Shown one piece after another: positions 38,364 to 51,614 of a stretch of 64,000 bases of DNA. The notes below the pieces were generated by a model. That model was not told the origin of the DNA and did not search any database. It saw nothing but the letters and a program-made list of their open reading frames with translations. This DNA comes from Sambucus nigra (Eukaryota; Streptophyta; Magnoliopsida; Dipsacales; Adoxaceae): NCBI GenBank assembly GCA_949130495.1, contig OX422213.1:205151660-205215659 (forward strand), in the 5' to 3' direction. Both the position numbers and the translations under genes were made by a program. The first letter of the stretch is position 1. Each line of letters starts with the position of its first letter.

Positions 38364-41144
38364 TGTAATACCCCATATTTTTATGGCTTTTATTTATTTA
38401 TTAAATTGATTATTGGATTTGGATGAGTTATTAGTTTAAATGACATGTAATATGTCTTTTTGTGATTTGAGATGTTGGACTTTCAATATGTTATTTAGTT
38501 GTCTAAGATGACTTTAATATGTTACATATATAGTATTACGAATTTAAGTTATGTGTTGATTTGGATTTTTATTGCTATATATGTTGGCAAACTCATAATA
38601 ATTTACCAAGACAAATAATTAAATGACTTAATATTATGGGCGGCTATATAATGGTTAGGAGTTAGGGTTTTGGCATTGGGAGTTTTCTTATTTGGATTAC
38701 TCCCTCAGCATCGGAGATCCCACCAACTGTGAAGTAGGTTATTATAATATCGAATCACAATCTAATTAATTAATAATTAAGATTTGATCTTAAGCTACAC
38801 GTTTGGCTAATCAATTAATTCTACAAGATAATTAATTAGGTTAATAAGATAATTGACTTGCAGAATATGTTATATTTTGGGTTGATTCTCGGGATGTTTA
38901 GAAAGTCCGATTTGATTTAATAATATTGGAATTTTGGTTTATTGGGTTGGTATATGGTTTGGGCTAAGTTTTAGGCAATTTAGAGCTTGTTTTGGGCCTT
39001 TTTAGTTGAGGTTATTTTAGGGCCTGAGTATAATTTTGGGATTAATGATTATAACATAACCTATTACCTTATCTTAATTGTCATAGCAGTTAATGGGAGA
39101 GACCTAGCTGCTAAGGAAGGGGAGGAGGAAACACTAGCTTAGAAGATTAGGGATTAGGAGAAATTAGGGGTTTGTTCTACAATCAATCCAAGGAAAGTAT
39201 ACCTTGTTTAAGATTGTAATTATAATTATGTTAGAATAATCTTAATATGTTTTAATATGTGAAGATAAACTTGTAGATCTGATTTTGTTCATAATCAAGC
39301 ATTAATTCGTAATTAAGATCAATATAATGGTGAGCCCTAGTTATATATTGAAAAACTCATATAAGTTTGTTAATGAATCAACCAATTAAACCTTGAGTAT
39401 TGCAATCAAACTTGAAAATGGTTATATGTGAATAATACTTGTTATATTGTGTAAATTTCCTAATGTAATCATGTTAATTGATGAGAAGTCGTAAGTCAAT
39501 TGTGTCATTCATGTGTAGAATATAAACCTAGGGTTTCTTTTGTTAATTCTGACATTAGATCTTTAAACGTGTTGTTAATCATTTAAAACTTGTAAAAACT
39601 TGTTGCTAAGACTTATATGTTGATTTTTATAGAGGAGAGGGGATAAATTGATGTTTTAAAGGCTCCAGGTTTGAGGTTTTTGAGTTATGGCCACAATAAG
39701 GGAAAACTAGAGGAATGAGAATAGTCTTGTGCCATTGGATCGATCCAGACCAAGCTCAGATCACTCTAGCACTAATGGTTTATCGAGCAATGTTGGTTTA
39801 TAATTGTTTTGTTTGGGTTTTGAATTGGGTTTAAGTTTTTGGAATTTTAAATGACTATGATGCATATAAGGGCCATATGTTGGAAAGTATATTTAGTTTT
39901 GGGGCCTTGTGTTTATGTTAAGAACTATAACACCGGGTAACGTGTAATGAACTTACGTTGTGAGGTACTCGTTCGTCGATTGGGGAAAATGGTATCGAAT
40001 ACTCTCATATAGCCTTGGGTATGGGGCGCATACGTTTTGTGTGATGGTGTAGTGATATCTTGTATTGTTCCTATTTTTAGGATATAAGGTTGGGACATCC
40101 TATAGATATATCTAGTAGCATCATGAATGATCCCAGAAGGCATTAGGGTTAGGACTTTGCACTTTTATTTATGGGATTGAACATAGCCCATATGATTTGA
40201 TATGGGTTGAGCATACTCATATGTATTCTAGATTATGTGATTCTATAATTTAAGACTTGGAGATGATTGTAACAATTATGATTATACTAGAGATGTATAA
40301 ATTTGAGATATGACTCGGGATCATTGAGATAGAATATATTAGAGATGTATATATATAAATATGATTTGAGAATATTAAGTTTGTACTCTCGAGATGCATA
40401 ACTAAAAACATAACTCAGGATCGTTAAAGTAAGAGAATAGTGATTAGTAATTGATAAAATGTTAATATAAGATATTATTTTACAGTAAGAGATATTTAAT
40501 TCAAAAGAGAAGCTTAAAGTGTTAAAGTTATGAATACTTATTTAAAAGACGAAATTATATTATGTTTAGATATCCATGCTTATTTAGGATGTTTGGGTTG
40601 AGATAACATAAACTCAACTTGAATATTGTACGAAGATGTGTTATTATTGTTATGGCCCAAATGTAGTTGTATTCTTATGCATTGTGGACTTGCTAGGTTT
40701 GATTCTCTCCATGGAACTTTTTTTTACATGTCTTAGGCCGCACTCATTGTTATAGACTTGAGCTACTCAGTGGAGTAGTTTCTCCAGCACCAATTCCATT
40801 TATCATTTCCTAAGATGTAGATATTGAGCATTGTAGCTCATTTACATTCTTATATTCTTTTATATTTCAGTTTCCAATTAGATAGATTATTTTAGATTTC
40901 CAAAATCAGGCATTTATATAAGATACAATTATTATTATTGGTGAATTTATTCAGATTTGGATGTTATACCATAAAGATTCATTATATTCCATAGTAGGAT
41001 TAACTCTTTATTATTTAACTTTTTCTTTACTTATCATTTTTATATATCCCATCCATACTTAGAATGTTACTAATTGTTTTTAACTCCCGTGATTTTTTAT
41101 ATTAGAACTGATCAATCTATATATGAATTTTATGGGGTGTAACG
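38364..41144 (+). mobile_element. Solo LTR with TSD TTGGT
   Basis: Starts TGTAATACCCCATATTTTT and ends ATGGGGTGTAACG, a mutated form of GGGGTGTCACA. TTGGT lies on both sides (38359-38363 and 41145-41149). At 2781 bases it has the size of the other chromovirus-type LTRs in the window. Open frames inside (for example 39925-40143) have no recognisable content. Confidence 0.83.
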
Positions 41145-41149
41145 TTGGT

Positions 41150-42000
41150 AAAGTAAAATATATCCTTGAGTCTTGTTTAGGTGATTAACTATATGTTTTA
41201 CCACAATGCAATGTTATGTCGCTATATTAAACTGATATCTTCTAACCATGTGAATGGAAAATATATGTCTTCCTATTGTTGAAGTATAGTGTATCATCTT
41301 TAGCATTTATATATCATTTGGTGTCTTAGGAAATTATTCCTTATATAGAGTCATTACACATCTAAAAGTAATAAATCGATTATAAGAATCGTGTATGCTA
41401 AATGAGGCAAGAATGTTGTCAATATAAGTGGCATGATGAGCCCAACATATTATTCTCGCAATCTCACATGAACTCAATATAAAGGATGTGATAAAATTAT
41501 GTTAATTTATCCATATCAAATTTGAGTAAATAATAATAAACTAGCATCATTTTCGATGAGAAGGATATCTTTCACTTAGAATACTGGGAATACCCTCACA
41601 TTTTTGTCACACTTTTACCCACACAAGATTTATCCAGGGATTAATCGGACCCAATATATTTGATTGTATGATCAAACGGTGTTCCAATACCTAATACTTA
41701 CTGAAGTCCATAAATGGACATCTTAGTCTAGCAGAACATGTGCACCTAGCCATTTTCTATGAATCTATATAGATTCACTATATAGATAAACTCATTACCA
41801 TTTCCATTCAGGATTGTCATCTTTACATCCATTTATAAAATTTTATACTCAAATTAATTCACAATGGATATGAGAATCCATATCGACTTCAACATGACTA
41901 CTACAAAAAAAGGGTTTCCTCATAATCGATACCCTCTTTTTGGGAAACTCTTTCAGCAAAACGCTTTCCTTAAAGGTTTACACCTTACTTGACGTTCCTC
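41150..42000 (-). pseudogene. Ty1/copia reverse-transcriptase remnant
   Basis: On the minus strand, 41850-41800 reads MDVKMTILNGNGNEFIYI, matching the copia block MDVKTAFLNG. It is followed by SIYGLQ (usually SIYGLKQ) near 41715 and FDHTIKYIGSD at about 41665. The position of the YVDD box (about 41560) has lost the motif. Many stops. It is opposite in orientation to the gag/integrase remnant at 35640-37450, so the two are separate elements or parts of one inverted element. Confidence 0.7.
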
Positions 42001-42515
42001 TATTATTCTTGTATATGTACTTGCATCTAATGGGTTATATCCCGTAAATATAAGTATGTTAATCATTAAAGATCTTTTAATATTTCTTTGAACTGTATTT
42101 GTAGAAAACTAATAGGGAAAAATAAACCATTTGAGTATTGTAGTACCCCACTCAATAACCACCGATATTGTTTCCACTTTAACCACCACTCAGAATGGCA
42201 TAGGGTTTTATTTCAACTCATATCCACATACTGGTGTGAATAAGATATAAATTGATGACATGTATTGTCACCAACCACGTGCCTATAACCAGTTGATCCA
42301 ATAAGACTTCAATATTAAAAAGAGTGTAAATATACATATATGAACTCCCTAGACTATGCGATGTGGTACGTAACTCTTTGGATACTAAAACAACCATGGA
42401 ACCATTATGTTACAAGCATTTAAAATCCTTTTTTCAAAAACTAATTGTTATAAACTAAATTACTAGATGCTTGACGAATTATGTGCATAACTTCCTTAGC
42501 TTAGGTGTTTGGACA
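42001..42515. other. Unassigned sequence between copia RT remnant and outer LTR
   Basis: No gene or clear repeat; possibly upstream copia sequence in minus orientation. Confidence 0.35.
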
Positions 42516-42669
42516 TATAACGCCCCGGTTCGGATTTATGGGTTACCTGTATCAACCCGGTCCGACTTGATCATTACGTGTGAAGTGAAATGAAACAACC
42601 TATATAATGTTGCTAGTCCAGTGTTATTTTAATTAACACTTCACTTGTTTATCATGTGATTCCAATTAA
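42516..42669 (+). repeat. Possible LTR start disrupted by the AAGTT solo LTR
   Basis: TATAACGCCCCGGTTCGG at 42516 resembles an LTR start of the TGTAACGCCCC type. It stops at the TSD of the solo LTR (42670) and may resume after 62025 with ACTACGTGAAGCACCCGGGG. No matching partner is in the window, so this rests on resemblance only. Confidence 0.35.
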
Positions 42670-43523
42670 AAGTTTGTAACAACTCGTATTTGTAAAGAAT
42701 TAAAAATAAATTAATTCGTTTAAAAATTTAATTTACACGTGTGACATAGTTTAATACAAATTTAATATGATGGGTTGATTAAATAGTTAATCAGAGATAA
42801 ATGATTAATGTTTATTGAATAAAATTAGTAAGTGAATAGTAATTACATAATAGATGTCACAACGAGTGATGATGACGTGACAGTATGATATCTCAATCGA
42901 ATGTCGTAAGCGGACTAAAAAAGGTAGACATAGAAAATAAATAATGGGTAACTCGGATGATGATTTTGAGGTGACGGTTGAGTTCAGAAGGGTCAAAATA
43001 GTCAAAATAGTATATCCGGGTGTGTAGTTTGGGTCCTGGGACAGTTTTAGACATAATTAGCAACTCGATAGGGCATTTCAGTCATTTTATAACTTAGGGT
43101 TAAAGGAATTTCGGGATTTTAAATATTGTATATAGTTGTGTTGAAGTGAGGCTAGGGTAAAGAGATTAGAAAACAAGTGGAGGCTCGTAGAGAGGAGAGG
43201 AAGAGTTTTCTTGGAGCTCAAGAAAGGGGTTTGGATAATTCAAGCTCAATTTAGAATCACAACCACTCTTGGAGGATTAAAAGAGAAGCTTCATCAAAGA
43301 GGATCAAGTCAGACCACTTCAATTTAAGGCAAGTATTTATCTTGTAATTTTTTATGTGATATAATACCCATGTAGAGTAGGGCCTTTGAATTTAGTAAAA
43401 TTGATCATATTTCTTTTTTGATGAATATAACTCATAATTGGGAATAAGATTACATATAGAATGAATCCACTTGTATAAACCCAATGAAATAATAAGTTAT
43501 GAGATTTATATCATGGGACCCTC

Positions 43524-44372
43524 TGATATACCCATATATACCCTCGGCTAGGTCGAGCGTGTCCTCCTCCAAGACGAAGGCTCATGCACAGGATGAGTCC
43601 AGTGACCACGGCTCCATCACAGGAAGAATCGCCCATGGACGACCCTTCAAGGGGCCGACCCCTCATCATGCCTCAGACGACCCTTCAAGGGGACGACCCC
43701 TCATCATGGGGATGACCCCTAATCGTGGCCTGGACGACCTTATGGTGGTACGACGGTACGAGGTCCAAACTAAGCCAAGCTCGTTGCCATCAGGAACTTT
43801 GCCCTCGGCCTCACATCATAGGCCGAGGGTGACATCATCACAGCGCGTGATTTGGGAGACGCGTGGAATAGTGTGCGTGGGACTCCTATGGCACGCGGAC
43901 AAGACCGTTGTAACAATATCACCCCCTCACGTGAGGGAATATTATGTCATCATTAATCACAGGTGGCACCTTCAGGTGTCAACAGGGGATTGGCTAGATC
44001 ATGACTCACATGCACCATGTATGCTTGGGGGGTACACTACTCCCCCAAGACCTATATATACTTGTCACCTACAACCCTGCAAAGGGATCGATAATTTGTT
44101 ACCCTAGCTAAAACTCTACTTGTATACACAGTAGAGAGAGAGAGTGAGCTTATGTGCATTGTATCCAAGGCCATTAGTGCCCATACTTAATGGATCACAC
44201 ACTCACAGTGGATGTAGGCCTAATTGGCTGAACCACTATACATCATTGTCTTATTCCTCTTATACTCAACCCCTTCTATACACTTATACATATATATCTC
44301 AATGGATGCCATGGTTATCACTGTTTGAGCTCATCATCACTTATCTGGTGGTGCTGAATCATAGCATCATCA
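43524..44372 (+). repeat. Left LTR of element C
   Basis: 849 bases, very similar to the right LTR. It contains two copies of a 38-base unit with core GACGACCCTTCAAGGGG (about 43638-43707), and a TATA-like CCTATATATACTTG at 44051-44064. Confidence 0.92.
44051..44064 (+). promoter_or_regulatory. Candidate TATA box in left LTR of C
   Basis: CCTATATATACTTG, about 320 bases before the LTR end, is conserved at 58685-58698 in the right LTR. It is the best candidate for the start of element transcription. Confidence 0.5.
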
Positions 44373-44374
44373 GT

Positions 44375-44392
44375 TTGGCGCTGTCTGTGGGA
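44375..44392 (+). other. Primer-binding site of element C (probable)
   Basis: Two bases after the LTR end comes TTGGCGCTGTCTGTGGGA. The first bases TGGCGC fit a tRNA-Asp-type site, as is common for the Tat/Athila branch; the exact tRNA is not certain. Confidence 0.55.
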
Positions 44393-44557
44393 ATGAGAAG
44401 ACATCTCTTCCTTAATACAGCCTGACCTCACCGAATACTCTGGTGGTGAACCAGTTCTCCCCCTTCGTGTGGAGCTGTTTCACCATTGAAGGAGATCCAT
44501 CAAGGTTCTCAATCTCACCAGTCTTTTCTTCAGTTCAGCTCTTCATAGCTCAAAGAT

Positions 44558-46384
44558 ATGGCACCGGAGATGCCACCACCACCTCTTCCTCCACCGGATA
44601 GTGGGGCGGCACCCAGTTCCAGTCAACCACCACCTCAATATGAGATGGTTGATGTGGCTGCCACCCTGAAGTCTTTAGCAACAAGCCAGCGGATTATGCA
44701 TGAGAAATTTACAGCTCTTAATCAAAACATACTAAGACTACCAGGAGTCTTGCCGAAAATGATTACTCCGGCAGCGGCTCAGGGGAAACATGAGGCCAGG
44801 GGACCACCCCAGGAACCATGCAAAGACTTTCCACCTCCACAACGGCGGAGGGACGTTGCTGACCCCCGGAGTCTATGCCTGGGGAGGCAAGATAACCCTT
44901 TCCCAGAAGACAGATATGATGACATGGAGGGGGAAGAGGCTCCGATCAAATGCTGGGAGCCGTATGAGGTCTCCAATAATACTGTGCGACCTATTCAGGA
45001 AGGCAGAGGAAAGTGTGGAAGGAAAAATCCTGACGATCGCCCGAGAGGCTCTGCCTTCGATCGTCTGAGTAGAGGGTCGGACTTTGAGAGGCTAGGCCCA
45101 GTAAATGACCTGCGAGAAAAATTATCCCAGTCCAGAAGTGTTGCGAGGTCCAGAAGGGAGGATGCAGATGGTCGACCCCACGGACGGGATGACGGTGAGG
45201 GAGAAGTGAACAGCCGACATAAACCTGTCGCAGCAGTCCCACCCATTCACCTTAAAGAGGCGGCGGGGGATAACATCGGTCAGGTCGCCCCCACGAGTCC
45301 CTGGAACGACTCGATCCAGGGGTCGAAGGATAAAATAGGGAACATCCTGAAGAGCCGGGACCCTCTTCATAGAGGATACTCCATAGGCTCACCCTTTGTG
45401 GCGAAGATAGTCAACTTCCCAATGCCCTCCAAGTTTAAACCGCCTGTGGTCACCCCTAGGTATGACGGGAGTACCAACCCTGTCCATCATATTAAGATGT
45501 ACAAATCAGCGACATACATATACTCTATCTTATATGAGATGAGGTGTTCTGGCACTCTAATTGGGGCTGCACATGTCTGGTATATGTCTCTCCCAAAAAA
45601 CTCCATTGAAAACTTTAAGCAGTTAGCAGACTAGTTTATCCATAACTTTTGCTTTGGAGTGAGGCCACAGAAGAAGACCACACACCTGCTCTATGTTAAG
45701 CAGGGGAAGAACGAGAGTCTAAAAGAATACATAGACATATTTAACAAGGAGAAGTTAGAGGTAGAAGACTATGAGGAAAGCATAGCCATGACAACCCTCA
45801 TTCGAGGACTTCAGAAAGGGAAGCTGCTATGGAAGCTTGCTGAAGACCCTCCGAGGACGATGGCTGAATTACTGTCAACATCAGGAAAGGTGATGAACAA
45901 CGAAGAGGTAATGGCAACAAAATACGAAGATGAAAAAGGAGGCACCAGTGGGGGCAAGTACCAGAAAAGGAATAAAGAGGGGAAGAAGAGGTCGGTAGAC
46001 GATAAATTCACTGATTACACCCCTCTGGCAGTGAGGTGAGAGCATATTCTGAATGAGATAAAGAGAGACAGGTCCTTGAAGTGTCCTGAGAAGTTGAGGG
46101 CAAACCCCCACAAGAGGAACAAAAACTTGTTGTGTGAATTCCATCAAGACTATGGCCATGTGACGGACAAGTGTTTAAACCTGAAAGACGAAATTGAAAA
46201 AATGTTAAAAGAATGGAAGTTAAGGAAATACGTTGACAAGAGTGCCTTCAAGAGGGGCCGAGGGACGACCCCAGGAAGAAGAGGGGTGACACGTGCAGAG
46301 AAGAACCTCCAAACTGACGAGACGACCCTTCGGATGATGAGGACGACCCTAACCTCCCACCGAGAGACGACCATGGCCCTGTAA
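44558..46384 (+). pseudogene. gag of element C, two in-frame stops
   Basis: An ATG at 44558 opens a proline-rich start (MAPEMPPPPLPPP), a charged linker, then the capsid-like part (IVNFPMPSKFKPP, YDGSTNPVHHI, AAHVWYMSLP). The frame is open except for TAG at 45632-45634 (usually a Gln codon there) and TGA at 46037-46039. The nucleocapsid-like motif CEFHQDYGHVTDKC lies at 46133-46174. From about 46320 the coherent translation moves to another frame (DDEDDPNLPPRDDHGPVKRLNMI), so a small indel separates gag from pol. Confidence 0.85.
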
Positions 46385-47760
46385 AGAGACTTAATATGAT
46401 CTCACTCGGTGTTGGGATGATCTCTGGGGGACTAACAGGATGAGGGTCAGAGGTCGCAGATAGGAAGGCCCATGTAGTTGAAGCCAAGGCAGTGACAAAA
46501 GCTGCACACTCAACCTCTGTTGAAGAAAAGTCAGAAAAGATGACGAAGGTCGATATGGATACTCTGATAGTGGGGTTCTCAAGAATGAACTTCAAAGGAC
46601 TCTTAGCCCCACATGATGACCCTCTCGTCATCACTACCAGGGTGCACGGATGTGAGGTGCCGAGGATCTTGGTAGATGGGGGTAGTTCTACAAATGTGAT
46701 GTTCTGGCCATGCTTCAAAGCCTTAGGCCTCAGCCGTGCTAGGCTCGTCCCATACCATCACCCATTGATTGGTTTCAGTGGGGAAAATGTTCATCGTCTA
46801 GGAGTGTATGAGGCCGATGTCAGGATAGGGGATGAGTGGCTGAGATGGCTTACCAAGAAGGTCAACTTCTTCGTGATGGATGAACATGTCTTCTTGGCCT
46901 ACAACATTATACTGGGGCGAGTAGCCCTCAAGGGGTTTGAGGCTATGTCGTCTACGGTTTATCAGATGATTAAAATTTTGACCCCTTACGGGGTAGGGGA
47001 AGTTCAGGGCGACCAGACGATAGCACAAGAATATTACTTCAAATCCGCGGAAGAAAGAGAGGCGCATAAGAAGGCAACCACTACTTACAATATTGATACC
47101 CTCGACCCCAGGGATGAGATGAAGCTGAAGAAAGGAGAAGATGCGGAAGAGGTAGAATTCATCATCCTCAATGAGGATGAGCCAGAAAAAATCGTCCAAG
47201 TCGGCAAAGCTCTAAAGAAAGACATTAAAGAAGACCTCATCAAGCTGTTAAGGAGAAGACAAAATGTCTTTGCATGGAGTCATACAGATATGCCGGGGAT
47301 CGACCCCGAAATCATGTGCCACATGATCAACATGGTAGAGGGCGCAAAGTCGATGAGGCAGAAAAGGAGAATTTATTCTCGAGAAAAATATGAGGTCATA
47401 AGGGACGAGGCCAAAAAGCTGGAAGACGCTGAGTTTATCAAGGAGGGCATCTATCCCAAATTGCTATCCAATGCAGTCATTATCCCAAAAGACAACGGGG
47501 AGTGGAGAATGTGTGTGGACTTCACCGACCTCAATAAATATTGTCCCAAAGACAGCTTCCCTCTCCCCCGCATTGATCAGATGGTAGACGCTACCGCAGG
47601 CCATGAGGTAATGAGTTTCATAGATGCCTATTCAGGTTACAACCAGATCTTTATGAGCCTTGAGGACTAAAAAAAATGAATTTTATTACCGACAAGGGGA
47701 CCTACTATTATAGGGTCATGCCCTTTGGCCTAAAGAATGCAGGGGCAACGTATTAGCGCC
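46385..47760 (+). pseudogene. Protease and N-terminal RT of element C, broken
   Basis: Protease: VDGGSS at 46672-46689 is the catalytic site, followed by YNIILGR at about 46900. RT: FAWSHTDMPGIDP, VIIPKDNGEWRMCVDFTDLN, CPKDSFPLPRID and IDAYSGYNQI. The frame ends at TAA 47668-47670; one base lost in the following A run shifts the next segment (ITDKGTYYYRVMPFGLKNAGATY), which itself meets TAG at 47756 where Gln is usual. Confidence 0.88.
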
Positions 47761-48650
47761 TTGTGAATAAAATGTTTGAAGACCAAATTGGGAAGCCCAT
47801 GGAGGTCTATGTAGATGACATGCTAACCAAGAGTTTGAAGCCAGAGGATCATGTGGCTGACCTCAAGAGGACCTTTGACACGATAGACAAGTACTGGATG
47901 AAGCTCAACCCGGCCAAATGTGTCTTCGAGGTCAGAGCGGGGAAATTCTTGGGGTTCATCGTGAATCAAAGAGGCATTGAGGCCAATCCTGAGAAGATAA
48001 AGGAAATCGTAGAAATGAAGACCCCCAAGACCATTAAAGACATTCAGAGGCTTACAAGGCGAGTAGCTTCTTTAAATAGGTTCGTATCCAGAGCCACAGA
48101 CAAGTGTTTACCATTCTTCAAAATTCTCAGAAAGGCCTTTGAATGGAATGGAGAGTGTTACCAGGCTTTCAAAGAATTGAAGTCGTACCTAGGGTCTCCC
48201 TTACTATTGTCATGGACAGTGTAGGGTGAACGACTAAATGTGTACCTAGCCATCTCAGAATCAACCATCAGTGCTGCCATTATGAGAGAAGAGGACGGGG
48301 TACAGAAGCCTGTGTATTTTAACAGTAAGGCACTCCAGGGGGCGGAGAAAAGATACCCACGAATGGAGAAGTTAGATTATGCCTTGATCCATGCATCAAG
48401 AAAGATGAAGCCATACTTCCATTCCCGTACAATGGTCATCCTCACCGACTCTCCTCTCAGGCAGGTCTTACACAAGCTAGAAAAATCAGGAAGGCTAATG
48501 GCCTGGGCTATAGTGCTGGGAGAGTTTGACATTGTGTATCAACCTAGGATGGCCATTAAGGGACAAGCCTTAGCAGACTTCGTGGCTGAATTTACTTGGG
48601 AAGATGATGAGGCTGAGGATGAGAGCCTCGAGAAGACAGATACCCGGTAA
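47761..48650 (+). pseudogene. RT catalytic part and first RNase H of element C
   Basis: The RT box YVDD is intact (VYVDDM, 47806-47823), followed by NPAKCVFEVRAGKFLGFIV and the connection region. TAG at 48222-48224 separates the RNase H domain, which reads VYLAISESTISAAIMREEDG, PVYFNSKALQGAEKRYPRMEKL, MVILTDSPL and QALADFVAEFT. Confidence 0.87.
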
Positions 48651-48785
48651 GGTAGAATTATTGACCAATCCGCTTATAAGGCCGAGACAAGCACCGCTAG
48701 AGAAAAGGTTGTCGAAAACGAAGAGGGAAGATATCTCTTTAGACAGGAGTCCCTCACCGAGGGAAATTTCTCAAATGAACAAGCT

Positions 48786-49637
48786 GTGTGGAACCTTTTC
48801 GTTGACAGGTCCTCCTGTGACAGCGGAAGTGGGGCTAGATTAATAGCATCAGCTCCCGATGGCACAGACATTGAATACACCCTGAGGTTCAACTTCAAAT
48901 CCTCCAACAAAGAGTCTGAATATGAGGCCCTGATAGCAGGCCTCTCCTTGGCTAAGTCTCTTAGTTTCGGCCAGATCTTCATCCATAGTGATTCAAGACT
49001 AGTAGTAAATAATATACTAGGAGCCTACGAGGCTAAGGATGAGAGAATGACCAAATATCTTGAAAAGATGAAGTCACTATTAAAGAGTTTCAAAGAAGTG
49101 AACTTTAAGAGGATACCTAGGCTTGATAATGGCCAAGGCGATTCACTTGCTAGGCTAGCCTCGGTAACTAGGGATGATATTAGGAGGACGGTCCTAGTGG
49201 AAATATTAATTCAACCAAAAATTGAAGATGCAGACAGAACACTTGACTCTTACTTAAATATCAACAAGGAAGCTTCATGGATGGACGCTCTAATTAGATA
49301 CATTAAAGAGGTGGAAATTCCAGAAGCAAAACAAGAAAGGAAGAAGTTGAGATATAGAGCCGCGAAATTCACTGTCATCAGAGACACCTTATATAAAAAG
49401 GGGTTCTTGCTCCCCTTGCTTAGGTGTGTGCACGCGACTAAATTCCCACACATTTTGCAAGATGTGCACGAGGGGTCATGTTCAATCCATATAGGGGGAA
49501 GGTCTTTAGCAAAGAGGATAGTAACCCAGGGATATTGGTGGCCGACCTTGGGAAAGGATGCTGCGGCATACGTTAAGAAATGCGATAAATGTCAAAGATT
49601 TTCCACCATCCCTCACCATCCCCATGGCCATTCGTAG
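48786..49637 (+). pseudogene. Second (archaeal-type) RNase H and integrase HHCC region of element C
   Basis: LFVDRSSCDSGSGA, ESEYEALIAGLSLA and IHSDSRLVVNNI are the signature of the extra RNase H domain that marks the Tat lineage. It sits between the usual RNase H and the integrase. The integrase zinc-binding part follows with HEGSCSIHIGGRSLA, GYWWPTLGKDA and CDKCQRF. A deletion or frameshift near 49600-49640 disconnects it from the catalytic core. Confidence 0.87.
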
Positions 49638-50470
49638 TATGGGGAATCGACCTGGTAGGACCCTTGCCTAGGGTCGTCAATAACTATCGATACCTGATCT
49701 TAGCAATTGAATATTTCTTGAAATGGGTGGAGGCGGATCCGATGTTCACGATTGTCGAGCATAAGACCTTTCAGTTCATCTGGAAAAACATTATATGTAG
49801 ATATGGTCTCCCCAACACCCTCATCTCAGATAACGGGACTCAATTCAAGAATACATCTCTAGAGAAGTACTATGAAAGGGTGAGTATCAAACAATTCTTC
49901 TCTACCCCAGGCCGACCTCAGGCTAATGGTAATTCTGAAGTCAAAAATTGAAAAATCCTAGACGGTATCAAGAAGAAGCTGGAGGAGGCAAAAGAAAGAT
50001 GGGTTGAGGAGTTGTACGCTGTACTATGGGCCTACATGACGACGGCAAAGACTCCTATCGGAGAAACCCCATTCATGCTGGTGTATGGCTCAGAAGCCGT
50101 CATCCCCACCGAGATCGAGTTTCCTACTCACAGGGTCCAAATGTATGACCCCCAGAGAAATATGGAAGAAAGGAGACTTGACTTAGATATGATCGAGGAA
50201 AGGAGGGAAGACGCTGAGATAAGGAAAGCTGCCTACCAGCAGAGGACTGCCAGGTTTTATAACCAGAGGGTGAAGCAAAGTCCAATCGCAGTGGGGGACT
50301 TAGTCCTAAAAAAGACTTGGCAAAAGCCTAACAAGATCCACCCAAATTAGCATGGCCCATATAGGGTCATTGATGAAGTTGTCCCTGGAACCTATAGACT
50401 AGAAAACCTAGAAGGGGAATGCTTTTCGAATCCGTGGAATGAAGATCATTTGAAGAAATACTATCAACAA
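49589..50470 (+). pseudogene. Integrase core and C-terminus of element C
   Basis: Catalytic core: WGIDLVGPLP (first Asp), LISDNGTQF (second Asp) and NGNSEVKN (Glu) all keep their acidic residues. TGA at 49949-49951 and TAG at 50348-50350 (HPN then stop then HGPYRV, where Trp is usual) break the frame. The C-terminal region has TPFMLVYGSEAVIP, VGDLVLKK and YRLENLEGE, and ends near 50470. Confidence 0.87.
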
Positions 50471-50606
50471 TGTTGTAATATCCTATCGGACCATAGTTGT
50501 AATGAATGTGTTGCTCCAACAGAACATTTGGAATGTTAATGAGAATGTCATATTGGTCCCTCATCTTGTGTTTGTTAATTCTAGTATAATTGGGGTTATC
50601 CTTAGT

Positions 50607-51614
50607 GGTAACCACCCTCGGCTATAATGAGGGTCAATGGTGGGGACGATCCCCCATTCACCCTCAAGAAAGACGAGGGGGGACTTAATTGAAAACATCA
50701 TTCAATTGGTAGTAACCACCCTCGGCTATAATGAGGGTCAATGGTGGGGATGACCCCCCATTCACCCTCAAGAAAGACGAGGGGGGACTTAATTGTAAAC
50801 ATCACTCAATTGGTGGTAACCACCCTCGGCTATAGTGAGGGTCAATGGTGGGGACGACCCCCATTCGCCCTCGAGAAAGACGAGGGGGACTTAATTGAAA
50901 ACATCATTCAATTGGTGGTAACCACCCTAGGCTATAATGAGGGTCAATGGTGGGGACGACCACCCATTCACTCTCAAGAAAGACGAGGGGGACTTAAAGT
51001 TGGTGGTAACCACCCTCGGCTATGATGAGGGTAAATGGTGGGGGCGACCCCCCATTCACCCTCATGAAAGACGAGGGGGGACTTAATTGAAAACATCACT
51101 CAATTGGTGGTAACCACCCTCGGCTATAGTGAAGGTCAATGGTGGGGACGACCCCCCATTCTCCCTCAAGAAAGACGAGAGGGGACTTAAATGAAAACAT
51201 CATTCAATTGGTGGTAACCACCCTCGGCTATAATGAGGTTCAATGGTAGGGAAGACCCCCCATTCACCCACAAGAAAGACGAGGGGGGGGGGGGGGGGGG
51301 ACTTAATTTTAAAACATCATTCAATTGGTGGTAACCACCCTTGGCTATAATGAGGGTCAATGGTGGGGATGACCCCCCATTCACCCTCAAGAAAGATGAG
51401 GGGGGACTTAATTCAAAACATCATTAAGTTGGTGGTAACCACCCTCGGCTATGATGAGGGTAAATGGTGGGGATGACCCCCCATTCGCCCTCAAGAAAGA
51501 CGAGGGGGGACTTAATTGAAAACATTACTCAATTGGTGGTAACCACCCTCGGCTATAGTGAGGGTCAATGGTGGGTACGACCCCCCATTCTCCCTAAAAA
51601 AAACTAGGGGGGAC
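50607..51614 (+). repeat. Tandem array (about 104 bp unit) in the 3' region of element C, first part
   Basis: About ten copies, each starting near GGTAACCACCCTCGGCTAT (for example 50607, 50711, 50815, 50917, 51005, 51109) and including GGTCAATGGTGGGGACGACC, CATTCACCCTCAAGAAAGACG and a G run before ACTTAATTGAAAACATC. One copy is about 16 bp short. In another the G run has grown to 18 Gs (51283-51300). Open frames here are by-products of the repeat. Tandem repeats in the 3' untranslated region are a known habit of Tat elements. Confidence 0.95.

Noticed and set aside
44779..45370. Several minus-strand ORFs opposite gag of element C
   Set aside because: They overlap the well-supported gag frame and show no domain; GC-rich shadow frames.
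46150..47199. Minus-strand ORFs of up to 156 codons opposite protease/RT of element C
   Set aside because: The plus strand carries clear protease and RT motifs; the antisense frames have none.
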